Of a DNA stretch of 64,000 nt, positions 40,208 to 49,106 are shown piece after piece. The notes under the pieces are model-generated. The model was not told the DNA's origin and ran no database searches. It worked only from the letters and a program-made list of their open reading frames with translations. Location of the stretch: contig DATBRC010000049.1 of the NCBI GenBank assembly GCA_036560485.1, forward strand, positions 3,466 through 67,465. Reading direction: 5' to 3'. Position 1 is the first letter of the stretch, and every line of letters begins with the position of its first letter. Origin of the DNA: DATBRC01 sp036560485. GTDB lineage: Bacteria > Pseudomonadota > Gammaproteobacteria > Burkholderiales > Burkholderiaceae_D. Made by a program: the position numbers and the translations under genes.

Positions 40208-40336
40208 TCAACAAAACGTAAACGCTCGCAATATATCCAGCATCATGTCCGGGTCCAGCATTTTCATGAATGCCCAGCCGCCGATCAGCACTTGGGCAAT
40301 CAATAGCAAGGCTGTAGAAATGTATTGATGCGCCAT
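40208..40336 (-). CDS. 42-residue predicted membrane protein in the MFS operon
   Basis: A short frame from the ATG at 40336 to a TGA at 40208 encodes 42 residues starting MAHQYISTALLLIAQ, with one hydrophobic span (about 8-24) followed by an amphipathic DPDMMLDILRAF tail. GGAG lies seven bases before the ATG, and the start is only 14 bases after the MFS stop on the same strand, so cotranscription is likely. Family unknown. It may be a small accessory subunit of the transporter or a spurious frame, and I favour a real gene because of the ribosome-binding site and placement. Confidence 0.55.
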   Translation of the reverse strand: MAHQYISTALLLIAQVLIGGWAFMKMLDPDMMLDILRAFTFC

Positions 40337-40350
40337 TACTATCTCCATCA

Positions 40351-41550
40351 TCAAGCGGTCTGCAAACGTACAACCTGGCGGTCATCGATCGGCCAGTGCA
40401 ATGCTGCCGCTACCAGGCCAAGCGCGATCGCGCCGAACCAGACCAGGTCGTACGACTTGGTCGCATCGAATACAACGCCGCCCAGCCATGCACCTAGAAA
40501 GCCGCCGATCTGGTGACCGACAAAGACAAAGCCGAACAAGGTGGTCAGATACTTCACGCCGAATACTTGCGATACCAGGCCATTGGTGAGCGGCGCCGTT
40601 CCCAGCCACAGCAAACCCATGACGATGGCAAACGGATACAGCGTCCATTCGGACAGCGGCAGCAGCACGAATGCAGCGATCACAATCGAGCGCGTCAGAT
40701 AGTTATATGCCAGCAGATGCTTGCGCCGATATTTTGTACCCAGGATGCCCGAGTAATAAGTGCCTGCAATATTGGTCAACGCAATCAACGACAATGCAAC
40801 CACGGCACTGCGTCCGCTCATGCCTTTGTCCATCAGGTATGCAGGCAGATGGCCGGCGATGAAGGCCAGCTGAAAGCCGCAGGCCAGAAAACCTAAATTG
40901 AGCAGCCAAAAACCTTTGTGAGAAAACGCCTCTGTCAATGCTTGGCGCAATGACTGGTCCTTCTGTCCGAGCGCAGCATGAGGCGGCTCCGCCAATCCCG
41001 CTGACAGAGGTGAAATCGCCATCATCACGATAGCCATGATGATCAACGCTGCCAACCATCCGAAGCCCGAGATAAAAGTTTGCGCAGCAGGCACCATCGC
41101 AAATTGCCCGAGCCCGCCCACCGCACCGGCGAGCCCAAGCGCCCAGCCACGCTGCTCCGGCGCGACTAATCGGCTCAATGCGCCGTATACGGTGCCGAAC
41201 GAGGTGGCAGACAACCCGGCGCCGATCATCAACCCGCAGGTCAACAAAAGTTGAATGCTGCTGGTCGAATACGCCATCAAGTAAAGGCCAGCCGCATACA
41301 TCAGGCATCCGCCCAGCAACACCTTGGCAGTACCGAACTTATCCGCAATCATGCCGGTGAAAGGCATCAGCAAACCCCAAGCCAGGTTTTGCAATGCGAT
41401 GGCCAGTGCGAATTGTTGGCGAGTCCAACCGTGTGCGAACGTCATCGGCAATAGAAATAAACCCTGCACATGACGCACACCAAGCGCCATGCCCATGATG
41501 ACGCCGCCACAAATCACAATAACAACAGGTGTTTTCCAGGTGCGATTCAT
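40351..41550 (-). CDS. Major facilitator superfamily transporter
   Basis: The 399 residues form about 12 membrane segments. MFS signature features include GMIADKFGTAKVLLGG between helices 2 and 3 and the GLAGAVGGLGQF glycine-rich helix. It resembles the oxalate/formate- and monocarboxylate-type MFS clade, but substrate is a guess. The ATG at 41550 (MNRTWKTPVVI) is preceded by AAGGAG. A frame from 41586 adds 12 unlikely residues. It is divergent from a LysR regulator that probably controls it. Confidence 0.88.
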   Translation of the reverse strand: MNRTWKTPVVIVICGGVIMGMALGVRHVQGLFLLPMTFAHGWTRQQFALAIALQNLAWGLLMPFTGMIADKFGTAKVLLGGCLMYAAGLYLMAYSTSSIQLLLTCGLMIGAGLSATSFGTVYGALSRLVAPEQRGWALGLAGAVGGLGQFAMVPAAQTFISGFGWLAALIIMAIVMMAISPLSAGLAEPPHAALGQKDQSLRQALTEAFSHKGFWLLNLGFLACGFQLAFIAGHLPAYLMDKGMSGRSAVVALSLIALTNIAGTYYSGILGTKYRRKHLLAYNYLTRSIVIAAFVLLPLSEWTLYPFAIVMGLLWLGTAPLTNGLVSQVFGVKYLTTLFGFVFVGHQIGGFLGAWLGGVVFDATKSYDLVWFGAIALGLVAAALHWPIDDRQVVRLQTA

Positions 41551-41623
41551 TTTTATGCTCCTTGTCAGGATCGGTCCGTGCATCAATCATTTAACATGTA
41601 TTGTGTTCATGCTATAGAATGGT

Positions 41624-41643
41624 CTATGCAATGAATTTTATAG
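41624..41643. promoter_or_regulatory. Candidate LysR-type operator
   Basis: CTAT-N12-ATAG is a dyad with the T-N11-A layout of LysR boxes. It lies in the 147-base gap between the divergent MFS gene and the LysR gene. A second CTAT-rich half-site (CTATAGAATGGTCTAT) precedes it directly. Confidence 0.4.
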
Positions 41644-41697
41644 ATAGACAAGATAGTTACAAACGCAATTTATGCATACTTCACATGAGCACAACGC

Positions 41698-42636
41698 ATG
41701 AGTAACCCACTATTGACCTTGCCGCCACTGGACGCCATTCGCGGCTTTGTCGCCGTCGCTCGCCGTATGAGCATTACGCAGGCGGCGAGCGACTTGTGCC
41801 TGACGCAATCTGCCGTCAGTCGCCAAATTCAAGCTTTGGAAGAACACCTCGACACAAAGCTCCTGATCCGCAAGCATCGCGCGATCGCCCTGACAGAAGC
41901 AGGAGAACGGCTGCTGCACCTCGCATCACCATGGCTTGATCGTTTGGCGGAATACAGCGACTCGCTGCATAAACACGGTCGCCTGCGCTCTGTCACCATT
42001 ACCGCATCGATCAGCGTGACATCGTTGTGGATACTTCCCAGGTTAGGCGCATTTCAAGAGGCGCACCCGAACATCGACGTACGCGTATCGGCCAACAATC
42101 GCATGCTGGATTTGAAGAAAGAAGGCATCGACCTTGCCATCCGCTACGCACGCGAAGCTGATGTTCCGTCTGATGCCACCAGACTGTTCGGAGAAAAGGT
42201 TCTGCCGATGGCCAGTAAAAAAGTGGCCGCACGCGCCTTCAAAAATCCCAAGGCATTATTGAATGAAGTTTTATTGGAGCTCGACGAGCGCGCTTTGCCG
42301 TGGCTGCGATGGTCCAATTGGCTAACCGCCACCGGTTTGCCGGATGCGAAACCGAAAGCCTATCTACACCTCAATCAATATGACCAGGTAATCCAGGCGG
42401 CGATAGAGGGACATGGTGTTGCGTTAGGGCGCGTCGCGCTGGTATTGCCCATGTTGAAGGATGGCCGGCTGGTTGCGCTCGGCGACACGCGGCTCGGCAA
42501 CAGCGACTATGCGTATTGGCTGATTGATGAATCGCCGTCACCGCGCGCGGAAGTTCAAGTGTTCCGCGACTGGATCATCAAGGAAGTCAAGCTCGGCACG
42601 CGCGAACTTGAGCGCATGAATACTTTGCTATCCTGA
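41698..42636 (+). CDS. LysR-family transcriptional regulator (GcvA-like)
   Basis: The 312 residues start with a winged helix-turn-helix (about 10-70: RGFVAVARRMSITQAASDLCLTQSAVSRQIQALEEHL) and continue with a two-subdomain effector-binding region. The divergent MFS gene and the dyad in between suggest autoregulation and control of the transporter in response to its substrate. The ATG at 41698 is at the expected distance from the HTH. Confidence 0.9.
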   Translation: MSNPLLTLPPLDAIRGFVAVARRMSITQAASDLCLTQSAVSRQIQALEEHLDTKLLIRKHRAIALTEAGERLLHLASPWLDRLAEYSDSLHKHGRLRSVTITASISVTSLWILPRLGAFQEAHPNIDVRVSANNRMLDLKKEGIDLAIRYAREADVPSDATRLFGEKVLPMASKKVAARAFKNPKALLNEVLLELDERALPWLRWSNWLTATGLPDAKPKAYLHLNQYDQVIQAAIEGHGVALGRVALVLPMLKDGRLVALGDTRLGNSDYAYWLIDESPSPRAEVQVFRDWIIKEVKLGTRELERMNTLLS

Positions 42637-42701
42637 TGACACATACTTGAATTTTGTTATCTACGAAACCAGTTCGTTTGAGGTAATTCGAATTTCGTTC
42701 T

Positions 42702-43127
42702 TCAGTGACGCCATTTCAATATTTCCGCAGACATTTCCTCTGAATTGATTTGTGCATTGAGCTGAAAATTTCCAACAGATTTCCTGGATATTCTTTCAAG
42801 AATTCTCCCGTCAATTCCATGTAATGGTGTAATCGGTACGCCATAAAATTCAGCGATATTTGCCAGCATTGATACCTCGTAATCATCTCGTTGATGCTTG
42901 ACCGGGACTTTAATCTCGCATACATAAAAGGTGTCCAGCAACGGTGACAGGCCACCGCTTATTTCACCGACAATGCCGATATCCCGATCCACAAAATAAT
43001 AATCATAGTAGGCTTCAGGCGCATTGAAATTGCCGGTCCACTGAATATCTTTGGTAAAGCGTTCTAGCGGCTTGATTTTATTTTTGATAAAAATGCGATG
43101 CTTTAGATTTTTTAGATTCAATAACAT
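42702..43127 (-). CDS. Hypothetical protein, AT-rich
   Basis: I do not recognise this protein of about 141 residues (155 from a TTG at 43169). It is soluble, with a basic N-terminus (KNLKHRIFIKNKIKPLERF) and a central stretch YYDYYFVDRDIGIVGEISGG. The chosen ATG at 43127 is preceded by AGGA at five bases. Its base composition is noticeably more AT-rich than neighbouring genes, suggesting recent acquisition. It lies 60 bases after the transglutaminase-like gene on the same strand. Confidence 0.6.
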   Translation of the reverse strand: MLLNLKNLKHRIFIKNKIKPLERFTKDIQWTGNFNAPEAYYDYYFVDRDIGIVGEISGGLSPLLDTFYVCEIKVPVKHQRDDYEVSMLANIAEFYGVPITPLHGIDGRILERISRKSVGNFQLNAQINSEEMSAEILKWRH

Positions 43128-43187
43128 ACTGTTCCTATTAAATAAGTTGTACAGGATTATCATGTTCAAAATGCTTTATATTCGTCA

Positions 43188-43766
43188 TTAGTCGAAATGA
43201 TCAACATCAGGAAGATTTTTTGCGACATCCAACACCGTTTTATAGGTGGTTAACGCATGCACGACTTGCGGCAATGGCTCCGACAATATTTCCGGCAAAT
43301 CTCTGGCCGGTTCTACCAAACCTGTAAATGCCAATACTTCTTTCGGCGGAGTGAACTGCGCATCGACTCCCGGCTTGTTACCTCTTGCATCCACGCGATA
43401 CCAGCCATGATTCTTCAGATATACTGCATTTAATCCATGCAGACAAAATTGTGCGTTGTCTGGATCAATTGCCACGCGCTGATAGCACAATCCGGTTGGA
43501 ATGCCATTTTTTCGTAACAGCGCTGCCAATAGATGGCTCTTTGCGAAGCAATAGCCGGTTCCATGCATCAGCACATCGGAAGCACTGCATGTGACCGGAT
43601 TCAGTTTGAAATCCCAGCTGTGCTTGATCGAATCGCGCACAAATTCAAAACAGCTTTTTACGATCTCTTCTTCAGACGCACATCCGGCAGCGAGCTCTGC
43701 CGCCTTTCTTGCGACATCCGGATGGTCGCCATCTATGTAAGTACTGAAAGTTAAAAAAGGCTGCAT
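43188..43766 (-). CDS. Transglutaminase-like cysteine protease-fold protein
   Basis: The 192 residues match the transglutaminase-like superfamily. The catalytic Cys lies in HGTGYCFAKSHLLAALLR, the His in FCLHGLNAVYL and the Asp in GWYRVDARGNKPGV, in the usual Cys-His-Asp order and spacing. There is no signal peptide. Such proteins may be proteases, deamidases or have lost activity; here the triad looks intact. It starts with MQPFLTFSTYIDGDHP. Substrate unknown. Confidence 0.87.
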   Translation of the reverse strand: MQPFLTFSTYIDGDHPDVARKAAELAAGCASEEEIVKSCFEFVRDSIKHSWDFKLNPVTCSASDVLMHGTGYCFAKSHLLAALLRKNGIPTGLCYQRVAIDPDNAQFCLHGLNAVYLKNHGWYRVDARGNKPGVDAQFTPPKEVLAFTGLVEPARDLPEILSEPLPQVVHALTTYKTVLDVAKNLPDVDHFD

Positions 43767-44102
43767 ATGCTTGATCGGTAGGACACTCTATTGGGGATTA
43801 ATTACACCATAGAGAGCTTGCGTGAACCATCCCATAAATATGGGATTCCATAGATACATGCAGTATGCTAGTCCTAGGGATGAATTCTGGTTTATCGGTC
43901 ACTATCTTGTCTTCTAAGTATTACTACTTGCAAAACAAGAACAAAATACCGACGAGAAATAAATACGCTTGCTCTATAATCACTGTGCAGCCCACGGAAT
44001 TATCTAGACAGGAGCGCGCCTCTCTCTTGTTTTAGAGAGAGAATAAAAACAGGCATTTGCCACTTGCCATATTTTCCATATCCGCATTGGAGGCGACAAT
44101 CT
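43767..44102. other. Divergent gap between the transglutaminase-like gene and TRAP permease genes
   Basis: No gene is seen. A small palindrome ATCCCATAAATATGGGAT lies near 43828-43845, and a CTCTCTC...GAGAGAG hairpin near 44021-44042, just before the dctQ ribosome-binding site GGAGG. Both might be regulatory. No confident promoter. Confidence 0.4.
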
Positions 44103-44729
44103 ATGCAACCCCTGCTCACATTGTCCAAATTGATAGACAGGCTCAACGAAATAATCGGACAAGGCATCAGTTGGGCCTTGCTCGCCGCCGTGCTGATTTG
44201 CAGTGGCAACGCCATCATTCGCTACAGCTTCAACATGAGTTCCAACGCATGGCTGGAAATTCAATGGTATTTGTTTTCGGCGATTTTTCTGCTGGCGTCT
44301 TCTTATACATTGCGTCGCAACGAGCATGTGCGGATTGATGTCGTTGCTGACCGGTTTTCCAAACGCACGCAAGTCTGGATCGATGTATTCGGCTTCCTCT
44401 TTTTCCTGCTGCCGATGACGCTGGTTATTCTGTATTACGCGATTCCCTTTGCCTACCTGTCCTTCACCAGCAAGGAAATGTCGGGCAATTCCGGTGGACT
44501 GATTCTGTGGCCCGCCAAGATATTGATCCCGATCGGATTCTTGCTTCTGAGTTTGCAAGGGATCTCGGAGCTGATCAAACGAGTCGGTTATTTAATGGGC
44601 ATGGTGGACGCCAGCGCATTCGAAAAACAAGGATCCACACCGGAAGAAGAAATCGAGGCAATCAAGGCTGCAAGCTGCGGCTTCGACCGCCTCGATGATG
44701 CAGCTCATCAGCAGGAGACAAAACAATGA
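44103..44729 (+). CDS. dctQ: TRAP transporter small permease (DctQ-type)
   Basis: The 208 residues form four membrane segments, with SNAWLEIQWYLFSAIFLLASSYTLRRNEHVRIDV typical of DctQ (quoted in two parts: SNAWLEIQWYLF and TLRRNEHVRIDV). It pairs with the large permease in a Na+-driven tripartite uptake system. The ATG at 44103 is preceded by GGAGG. It overlaps dctM by 4 bases (ATGA). Confidence 0.9.
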   Translation: MQPLLTLSKLIDRLNEIIGQGISWALLAAVLICSGNAIIRYSFNMSSNAWLEIQWYLFSAIFLLASSYTLRRNEHVRIDVVADRFSKRTQVWIDVFGFLFFLLPMTLVILYYAIPFAYLSFTSKEMSGNSGGLILWPAKILIPIGFLLLSLQGISELIKRVGYLMGMVDASAFEKQGSTPEEEIEAIKAASCGFDRLDDAAHQQETKQ

Positions 44730-46381
44730 CCGCATTCCTGATCGCAAACATGGCGCCAATCATGTTTGCAACGCTGGTGATCTTCCTGTTGCTGGGTTTT
44801 CCGGTCGCATTTTCCTTGGCTGCCAATGGCTTGTTCTTCGGCTTTGTCGGCATCCAGCTCGGCTTGTTAACACCTGAGTTGCTGCAAGCGCTGCCGAACC
44901 GCATCTTCGGCATCATGGCTAACGAAACGCTGCTGGCGATTCCATTCTTCACCTTCATGGGCCTGATACTGGAACGATCAGGCATGGCCGAGGATCTGCT
45001 CGATACCATCGGGCAGTTATTCGGTGCAGTACGTGGCGGTGTCGCGTATGCCGTTATTTTCGTCGGTGCATTGCTCGCTGCAACAACGGGCGTCGTTGCA
45101 GCATCGGTCATCTCGATGGGATTGATTTCGCTGCCGGTCATGCTGCGCTATGGTTATGACAAGAGAATTGCAACCGGCATCATCGCCGCTTCCGGCACGC
45201 TGGCGCAAATCATACCGCCGTCACTCGTACTGATCGTAATGGCTGATCAATTGGGCCGCTCGGTTGGCGACATGTATCAAGCTGCCTTTGCTCCGGGACT
45301 GCTTCTCACTGTGATGTATGCAGGTTATGTGTTGGGGGTGTCGATATTCCGGCCGCAATGGGTTCCTGCGCTGCCGTCGGAAGCGCGCAACCTGCGCGAA
45401 CCCAACGGCAGCAGCGGTATCGTTTCGCTAGCAGTGTTGATCGGCATTACCATCGCAATTGCTGTCGGCTTCGCAAAATTCTACGGCGCGGGTCATCCCA
45501 ATGCCGAGGCGGATGAAGTCGGCATCTTCGCAGCGGCGATCGGCATCTTTGCAGCCTTCGTTTTGGCGTTGGCGAATCGCTACCTGAAAATCGGCCTGTT
45601 GTCGCGCATGGCGGAGAAAGTCGTGTTCGTGCTGATCCCGCCGCTCACGTTGATTTTTCTGGTGCTGGGTACGATATTCATCGGTGTCGCCACGCCGACC
45701 GAGGGCGGCGGCATGGGTGCGTTGGGCGCCTTGGTACTGGCGCTGCTGAATCGCCGCCTGTCGTTCGATCTACTGAAGCAAGCGATGAATTCGACCACCC
45801 GACTATCCTGCTTCGTCATCTTCATCCTGATCGGCTCGACTGTGTTCTCGCTGATCTTCCGCGGTGTCAACGGCGATTTGTGGGTTGAGCATTTGCTGTC
45901 ATCGCTCCCGGGTGGCAACATCGGTTTCCTGATTGTGGTCAACCTGCTGTTCTTCTTTCTTGCCTTCTTCCTCGATTTCTTCGAACTGGCTTTCATCCTG
46001 GTGCCGCTGGTCGGGCCGGTAGCGGACAAGCTCGGCATCGACCTGATCTGGTTCGGTGTGCTGCTCGGCGTGAATATGCAGACATCCTTCATGCATCCAC
46101 CATTCGGTTTCGCGCTGTTTTATTTGCGCTCGGTCGCACCGAAGGAAGTAAAGACGTCGGATATTTATTGGGGTGCGATCCCGTTTGTTTTGATACAGGT
46201 AATCATGGTAGGCCTGATTATCGCCTTCCCGAACGTGGTATCAATCGCCAAGAAAACCGATATGAAAGAGCATATCGACTTGCAGATTGAAGCACCGGCG
46301 CCGGATAATTCTTCTGACTCTTCCACAAGTGATGACAATACGCCGCATTTGGATTTTTCAACGGACAGCAACAAGAAATAA
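44726..46381 (+). CDS. dctM: TRAP transporter large permease (DctM-type)
   Basis: The 551 residues make 12 or more membrane segments of the DctM family, longer than the usual 430 because of an insert around 215-270, seen in the subfamily that accompanies TakP-like binding proteins. MGLILERSGMAEDLLD, GALLAATTGVVAASVISMG and PPFGFALFYLRSVAP are DctM hallmarks. The C-terminal tail is hydrophilic and Ser/Asp-rich. It ends at a strong terminator facing the binding-protein gene. Confidence 0.93.
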   Translation: MTAFLIANMAPIMFATLVIFLLLGFPVAFSLAANGLFFGFVGIQLGLLTPELLQALPNRIFGIMANETLLAIPFFTFMGLILERSGMAEDLLDTIGQLFGAVRGGVAYAVIFVGALLAATTGVVAASVISMGLISLPVMLRYGYDKRIATGIIAASGTLAQIIPPSLVLIVMADQLGRSVGDMYQAAFAPGLLLTVMYAGYVLGVSIFRPQWVPALPSEARNLREPNGSSGIVSLAVLIGITIAIAVGFAKFYGAGHPNAEADEVGIFAAAIGIFAAFVLALANRYLKIGLLSRMAEKVVFVLIPPLTLIFLVLGTIFIGVATPTEGGGMGALGALVLALLNRRLSFDLLKQAMNSTTRLSCFVIFILIGSTVFSLIFRGVNGDLWVEHLLSSLPGGNIGFLIVVNLLFFFLAFFLDFFELAFILVPLVGPVADKLGIDLIWFGVLLGVNMQTSFMHPPFGFALFYLRSVAPKEVKTSDIYWGAIPFVLIQVIMVGLIIAFPNVVSIAKKTDMKEHIDLQIEAPAPDNSSDSSTSDDNTPHLDFSTDSNKK

Positions 46382-46400
46382 ATTGAACTGAAGCTCCATA

Positions 46401-46431
46401 AAAAAACCGCTGCAATGAGCAGCGGTTTTTT
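46401..46431. terminator. Bidirectional terminator between TRAP genes
   Basis: AAAAAACCGCTGC and GCAGCGGTTTTTT form a perfect stem with a five-base loop, flanked by A- and T-runs, so it works both ways for dctM and dctP. Confidence 0.92.
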
Positions 46432-46449
46432 GTTTCAAGATGCCGGTTC

Positions 46450-47529
46450 TTATTTATGACTGATCATGAAATTCAGAACCTGCGCTTCTGCGACAGAGAA
46501 CCATTCTGCCTCATCACGACGGAAACGTTTCCAAGGTTCGTAAATTGTCTTGAACTTGGCATTCTTGCTCGCCTCTTGCTCATACACTTCGGTTGCTGCC
46601 TTGTATGCCGCTGCCATGATGTCTTTCGAGAAGTAATGCAACTTCACGCCATTTTTCAGCAATCGCGCCAATGCCGTCGGATTGCGTGCATCGTATTCAG
46701 CTTGCATGACCGTATGCGCTTCGTAGGTGGCGACTTCAAGTGCAGCCTGATATTCCTTCGGCAGTTTTTCCCATTCCTTGATGCCGACATAGAAAGACAA
46801 CTGTGCGCACGGTTCCCACCAGCCCGGTGCGTAATAGTGCGGTGCGACCTTGTAAAAGCCCAGCTTCTCATCATCGTACGGACCAACCCATTCCGCCGCA
46901 TCAATGGTGCCCTTCTCCAGCGCTGCATAGATTTCGCCACCGGCGACTTGCTGCGGCACCACGCCCAATTGCGAGATAACTTTACCGGCCAATCCGGCGA
47001 TACGCATCTTCAATCCCTTCAAGTCATTGAGCGACTTGATTTCCTTGCGATACCAGCCGCCCATTTGCGTGCCGGTATTCCCGCCGAGGAAATTGATGAT
47101 GCCGTAATCCTTGAAAAAATTACGCAGCAAATCCTTGCCGCCGCCTTGCTCGATCCATGCGGTTTGCTGGCGCGAGGTCAGACCGAATGGAATCGCAGTA
47201 TCGAAACAGAATGTAGGATCCTTGCCGAAGTAGTAGTAACCGGCGGTGTGCCCCATTTCAACCGTACCGGCCTGTACTGCATCGACAACCTGCAGACCCG
47301 GCACGATTTCACCACCGGCAAAAACACGAATATTGAATTTGCCGCCGGTCAACTGCGACACACGTTTGCTCAAGTTCTCTGCTGCACCGAAAATCGTATC
47401 AAGCGACTTCGGAAAGCTGGAAGCCAGACGCCAGTTAATAGTTGGTTGGGTTTGCGCCAACGCCGGTGCCGCGATAGCACCAACGGAGGCGCCAATAGCC
47501 GCTTTCTTGATAAATGAACGACGTTCCAT
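46450..47529 (-). CDS. dctP: TRAP transporter substrate-binding protein, TakP-like
   Basis: The 359-residue periplasmic protein has a twin-arginine-type signal (ERRSFIKKA, cleavage after PALAQ near 26). GGNTGTQMGGWYRKEI, VVPQQVAGGEIYAALEKGTI and DAAEWVGPYDDEKLGFYKVA closely recall Rhodobacter TakP, which binds 2-oxo acids such as pyruvate with Na+. A 2-oxo acid or related carboxylate is the best guess. It lies convergently to dctQM, unlike the usual single operon, so each half has its own promoter. Confidence 0.9.
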   Translation of the reverse strand: MERRSFIKKAAIGASVGAIAAPALAQTQPTINWRLASSFPKSLDTIFGAAENLSKRVSQLTGGKFNIRVFAGGEIVPGLQVVDAVQAGTVEMGHTAGYYYFGKDPTFCFDTAIPFGLTSRQQTAWIEQGGGKDLLRNFFKDYGIINFLGGNTGTQMGGWYRKEIKSLNDLKGLKMRIAGLAGKVISQLGVVPQQVAGGEIYAALEKGTIDAAEWVGPYDDEKLGFYKVAPHYYAPGWWEPCAQLSFYVGIKEWEKLPKEYQAALEVATYEAHTVMQAEYDARNPTALARLLKNGVKLHYFSKDIMAAAYKAATEVYEQEASKNAKFKTIYEPWKRFRRDEAEWFSVAEAQVLNFMISHK

Positions 47530-47666
47530 ATTTTCTCCTCATGAGGTACAACATCGAAAAAATTATTGGCTAATATTTTTACCGTTTCAAATTGTAGGTG
47601 CCTGATAGAAATGCCGCAATACAAATATCATTGGTCATCGTGACGCAGCGCACCATCCATCATCCA

Positions 47667-49031
47667 TCAATTACCTGCAACCATCATGTTCTCAATCAGG
47701 ATCGAACCAGTTTGTTTGGTCCCGCGTGTCAAGACATCTGCACCGATTGCGACGATCTGCCGGAACATCTCTTTCATATTACCCGCGATCGTGATTTCTT
47801 CCACCGGATATTGGATCACGCCTTTTTCAACCCAATAGCCTGATGCCCCGCGCGAATAATCGCCGGTCACATAATTGACGCCTTGCCCCATCAATTCCGT
47901 CACCAGCAAACCGGTGTCGAGTTTCTTCAACATCGCCTTGAAATTGTCGGTTGATTTGGTCAACGATGAAGTCAACGACAGGTTATGCGAACCGCCTGCA
48001 TTGCCGGTAGTTTTCATTCCCAACTTGCGTGCGGAATAGGTGGACAAAAAGTAGCCTTGCACTACACCGTCTTTAACGACATCGCGCCGATTTGTTTTCA
48101 CGCCCTCTTCATCAAACGGAGCAGAGCCTACTCCGCCAACCACATGCGGATCTTCGACCACTTGAATATGCGTCGGGAAAACAGTCTGACCAAGCGAATC
48201 AAGCAAGAAAGTCGATTTGCGATACAGTGCACCGCCCGACACAGCCTGAACAAACGATCCAAGCAAACCGGCAGCCAATGGCGCCTCAAACAATACCGGG
48301 CATTTGCGCGTATCCAGCTTATGCGCATGCAAGCGCGCCAATGCACGTTCCGCGGCATAACTGCCTACCGACTCCGGCGTCGCTAATTTTTTGGGATCGC
48401 GTGCCGACGAATACCAATCGTCGCGCTGCATGTTAGCGCCCTTGCCTGCAATCGGCGCAACCGAAATCGTATGACGTGAATACGGATAGCCGCCAATAAA
48501 TCCGCGCGAATTCGCAGAGACAAAATGCGATTGCTGTGCATACACACTGCCGCCTTCGCTATTGGTAATACGTTTATCGACTGCAAAAGCTGCAGCTTCA
48601 CAACGTTTCGCCAATTCAACCGCTTCCTCTGCAGAAATCAGCCACGGATAGCACAACTGCAAATCACGCGGATGCATTTCCAGCGTATCTTCATCGGGCA
48701 AACCGGCACAATCGTCTTCCGCCGTAAAACGCGCGATGTTGTAGGCCGCTTCCACCGTCGCCTGCAACGCCTGCTGCGAAAAATCCGACGTGCTGGCATT
48801 GCCGCGCCGTGTATGGCGCTCTTCGCCCAGATACACGGTGACGCCCATGCCTTTATCTTTATTTTGTTCTATGGTTTCGACGTTACCTTTGCGCACCGTC
48901 ACGGATAAACCGCTGCCTTCACTGATTTCAACTGCCGCGGCAGATGCGCCTTTTTCTTGTGCATAACGCAATACATCACGGGCAAGTTGCTTTAATTGGT
49001 CTTGGGAATGGATAAATACGGAATCGGTCAT
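47667..49031 (-). CDS. pmbA: TldD/PmbA-family metalloprotease subunit
   Basis: The 454 residues match PmbA (TldE), which with TldD forms a hetero-dimeric protease that processes peptides such as microcins and helps degrade CcdA. TldE lacks the zinc-binding motif, carried on TldD, and none is seen here. GLSVTVRKGNVETIEQNKDK near the start and SGYWVEKGVIQYPVEEITIAGN near the end are typical (each quoted within 20 residues in parts: SVTVRKGNVETIEQ, YWVEKGVIQYPVEEIT). The ATG at 49031 is chosen; a frame from 49160 adds 43 unconserved residues and overlaps darP. Confidence 0.94.
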   Translation of the reverse strand: MTDSVFIHSQDQLKQLARDVLRYAQEKGASAAAVEISEGSGLSVTVRKGNVETIEQNKDKGMGVTVYLGEERHTRRGNASTSDFSQQALQATVEAAYNIARFTAEDDCAGLPDEDTLEMHPRDLQLCYPWLISAEEAVELAKRCEAAAFAVDKRITNSEGGSVYAQQSHFVSANSRGFIGGYPYSRHTISVAPIAGKGANMQRDDWYSSARDPKKLATPESVGSYAAERALARLHAHKLDTRKCPVLFEAPLAAGLLGSFVQAVSGGALYRKSTFLLDSLGQTVFPTHIQVVEDPHVVGGVGSAPFDEEGVKTNRRDVVKDGVVQGYFLSTYSARKLGMKTTGNAGGSHNLSLTSSLTKSTDNFKAMLKKLDTGLLVTELMGQGVNYVTGDYSRGASGYWVEKGVIQYPVEEITIAGNMKEMFRQIVAIGADVLTRGTKQTGSILIENMMVAGN

Positions 49032-49106
49032 GAGCTGGATTTCTTCGAATAGTCGTATAAAACAGTTATCATAGCAGCCGTTACCAGTTACAACTACTGT
49101 CTTACT

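Noticed and set aside
46456..47517. 353-codon frame opposite dctP
   Set aside because: It mirrors almost the whole of dctP, has no motif of its own and is explained by codon bias.
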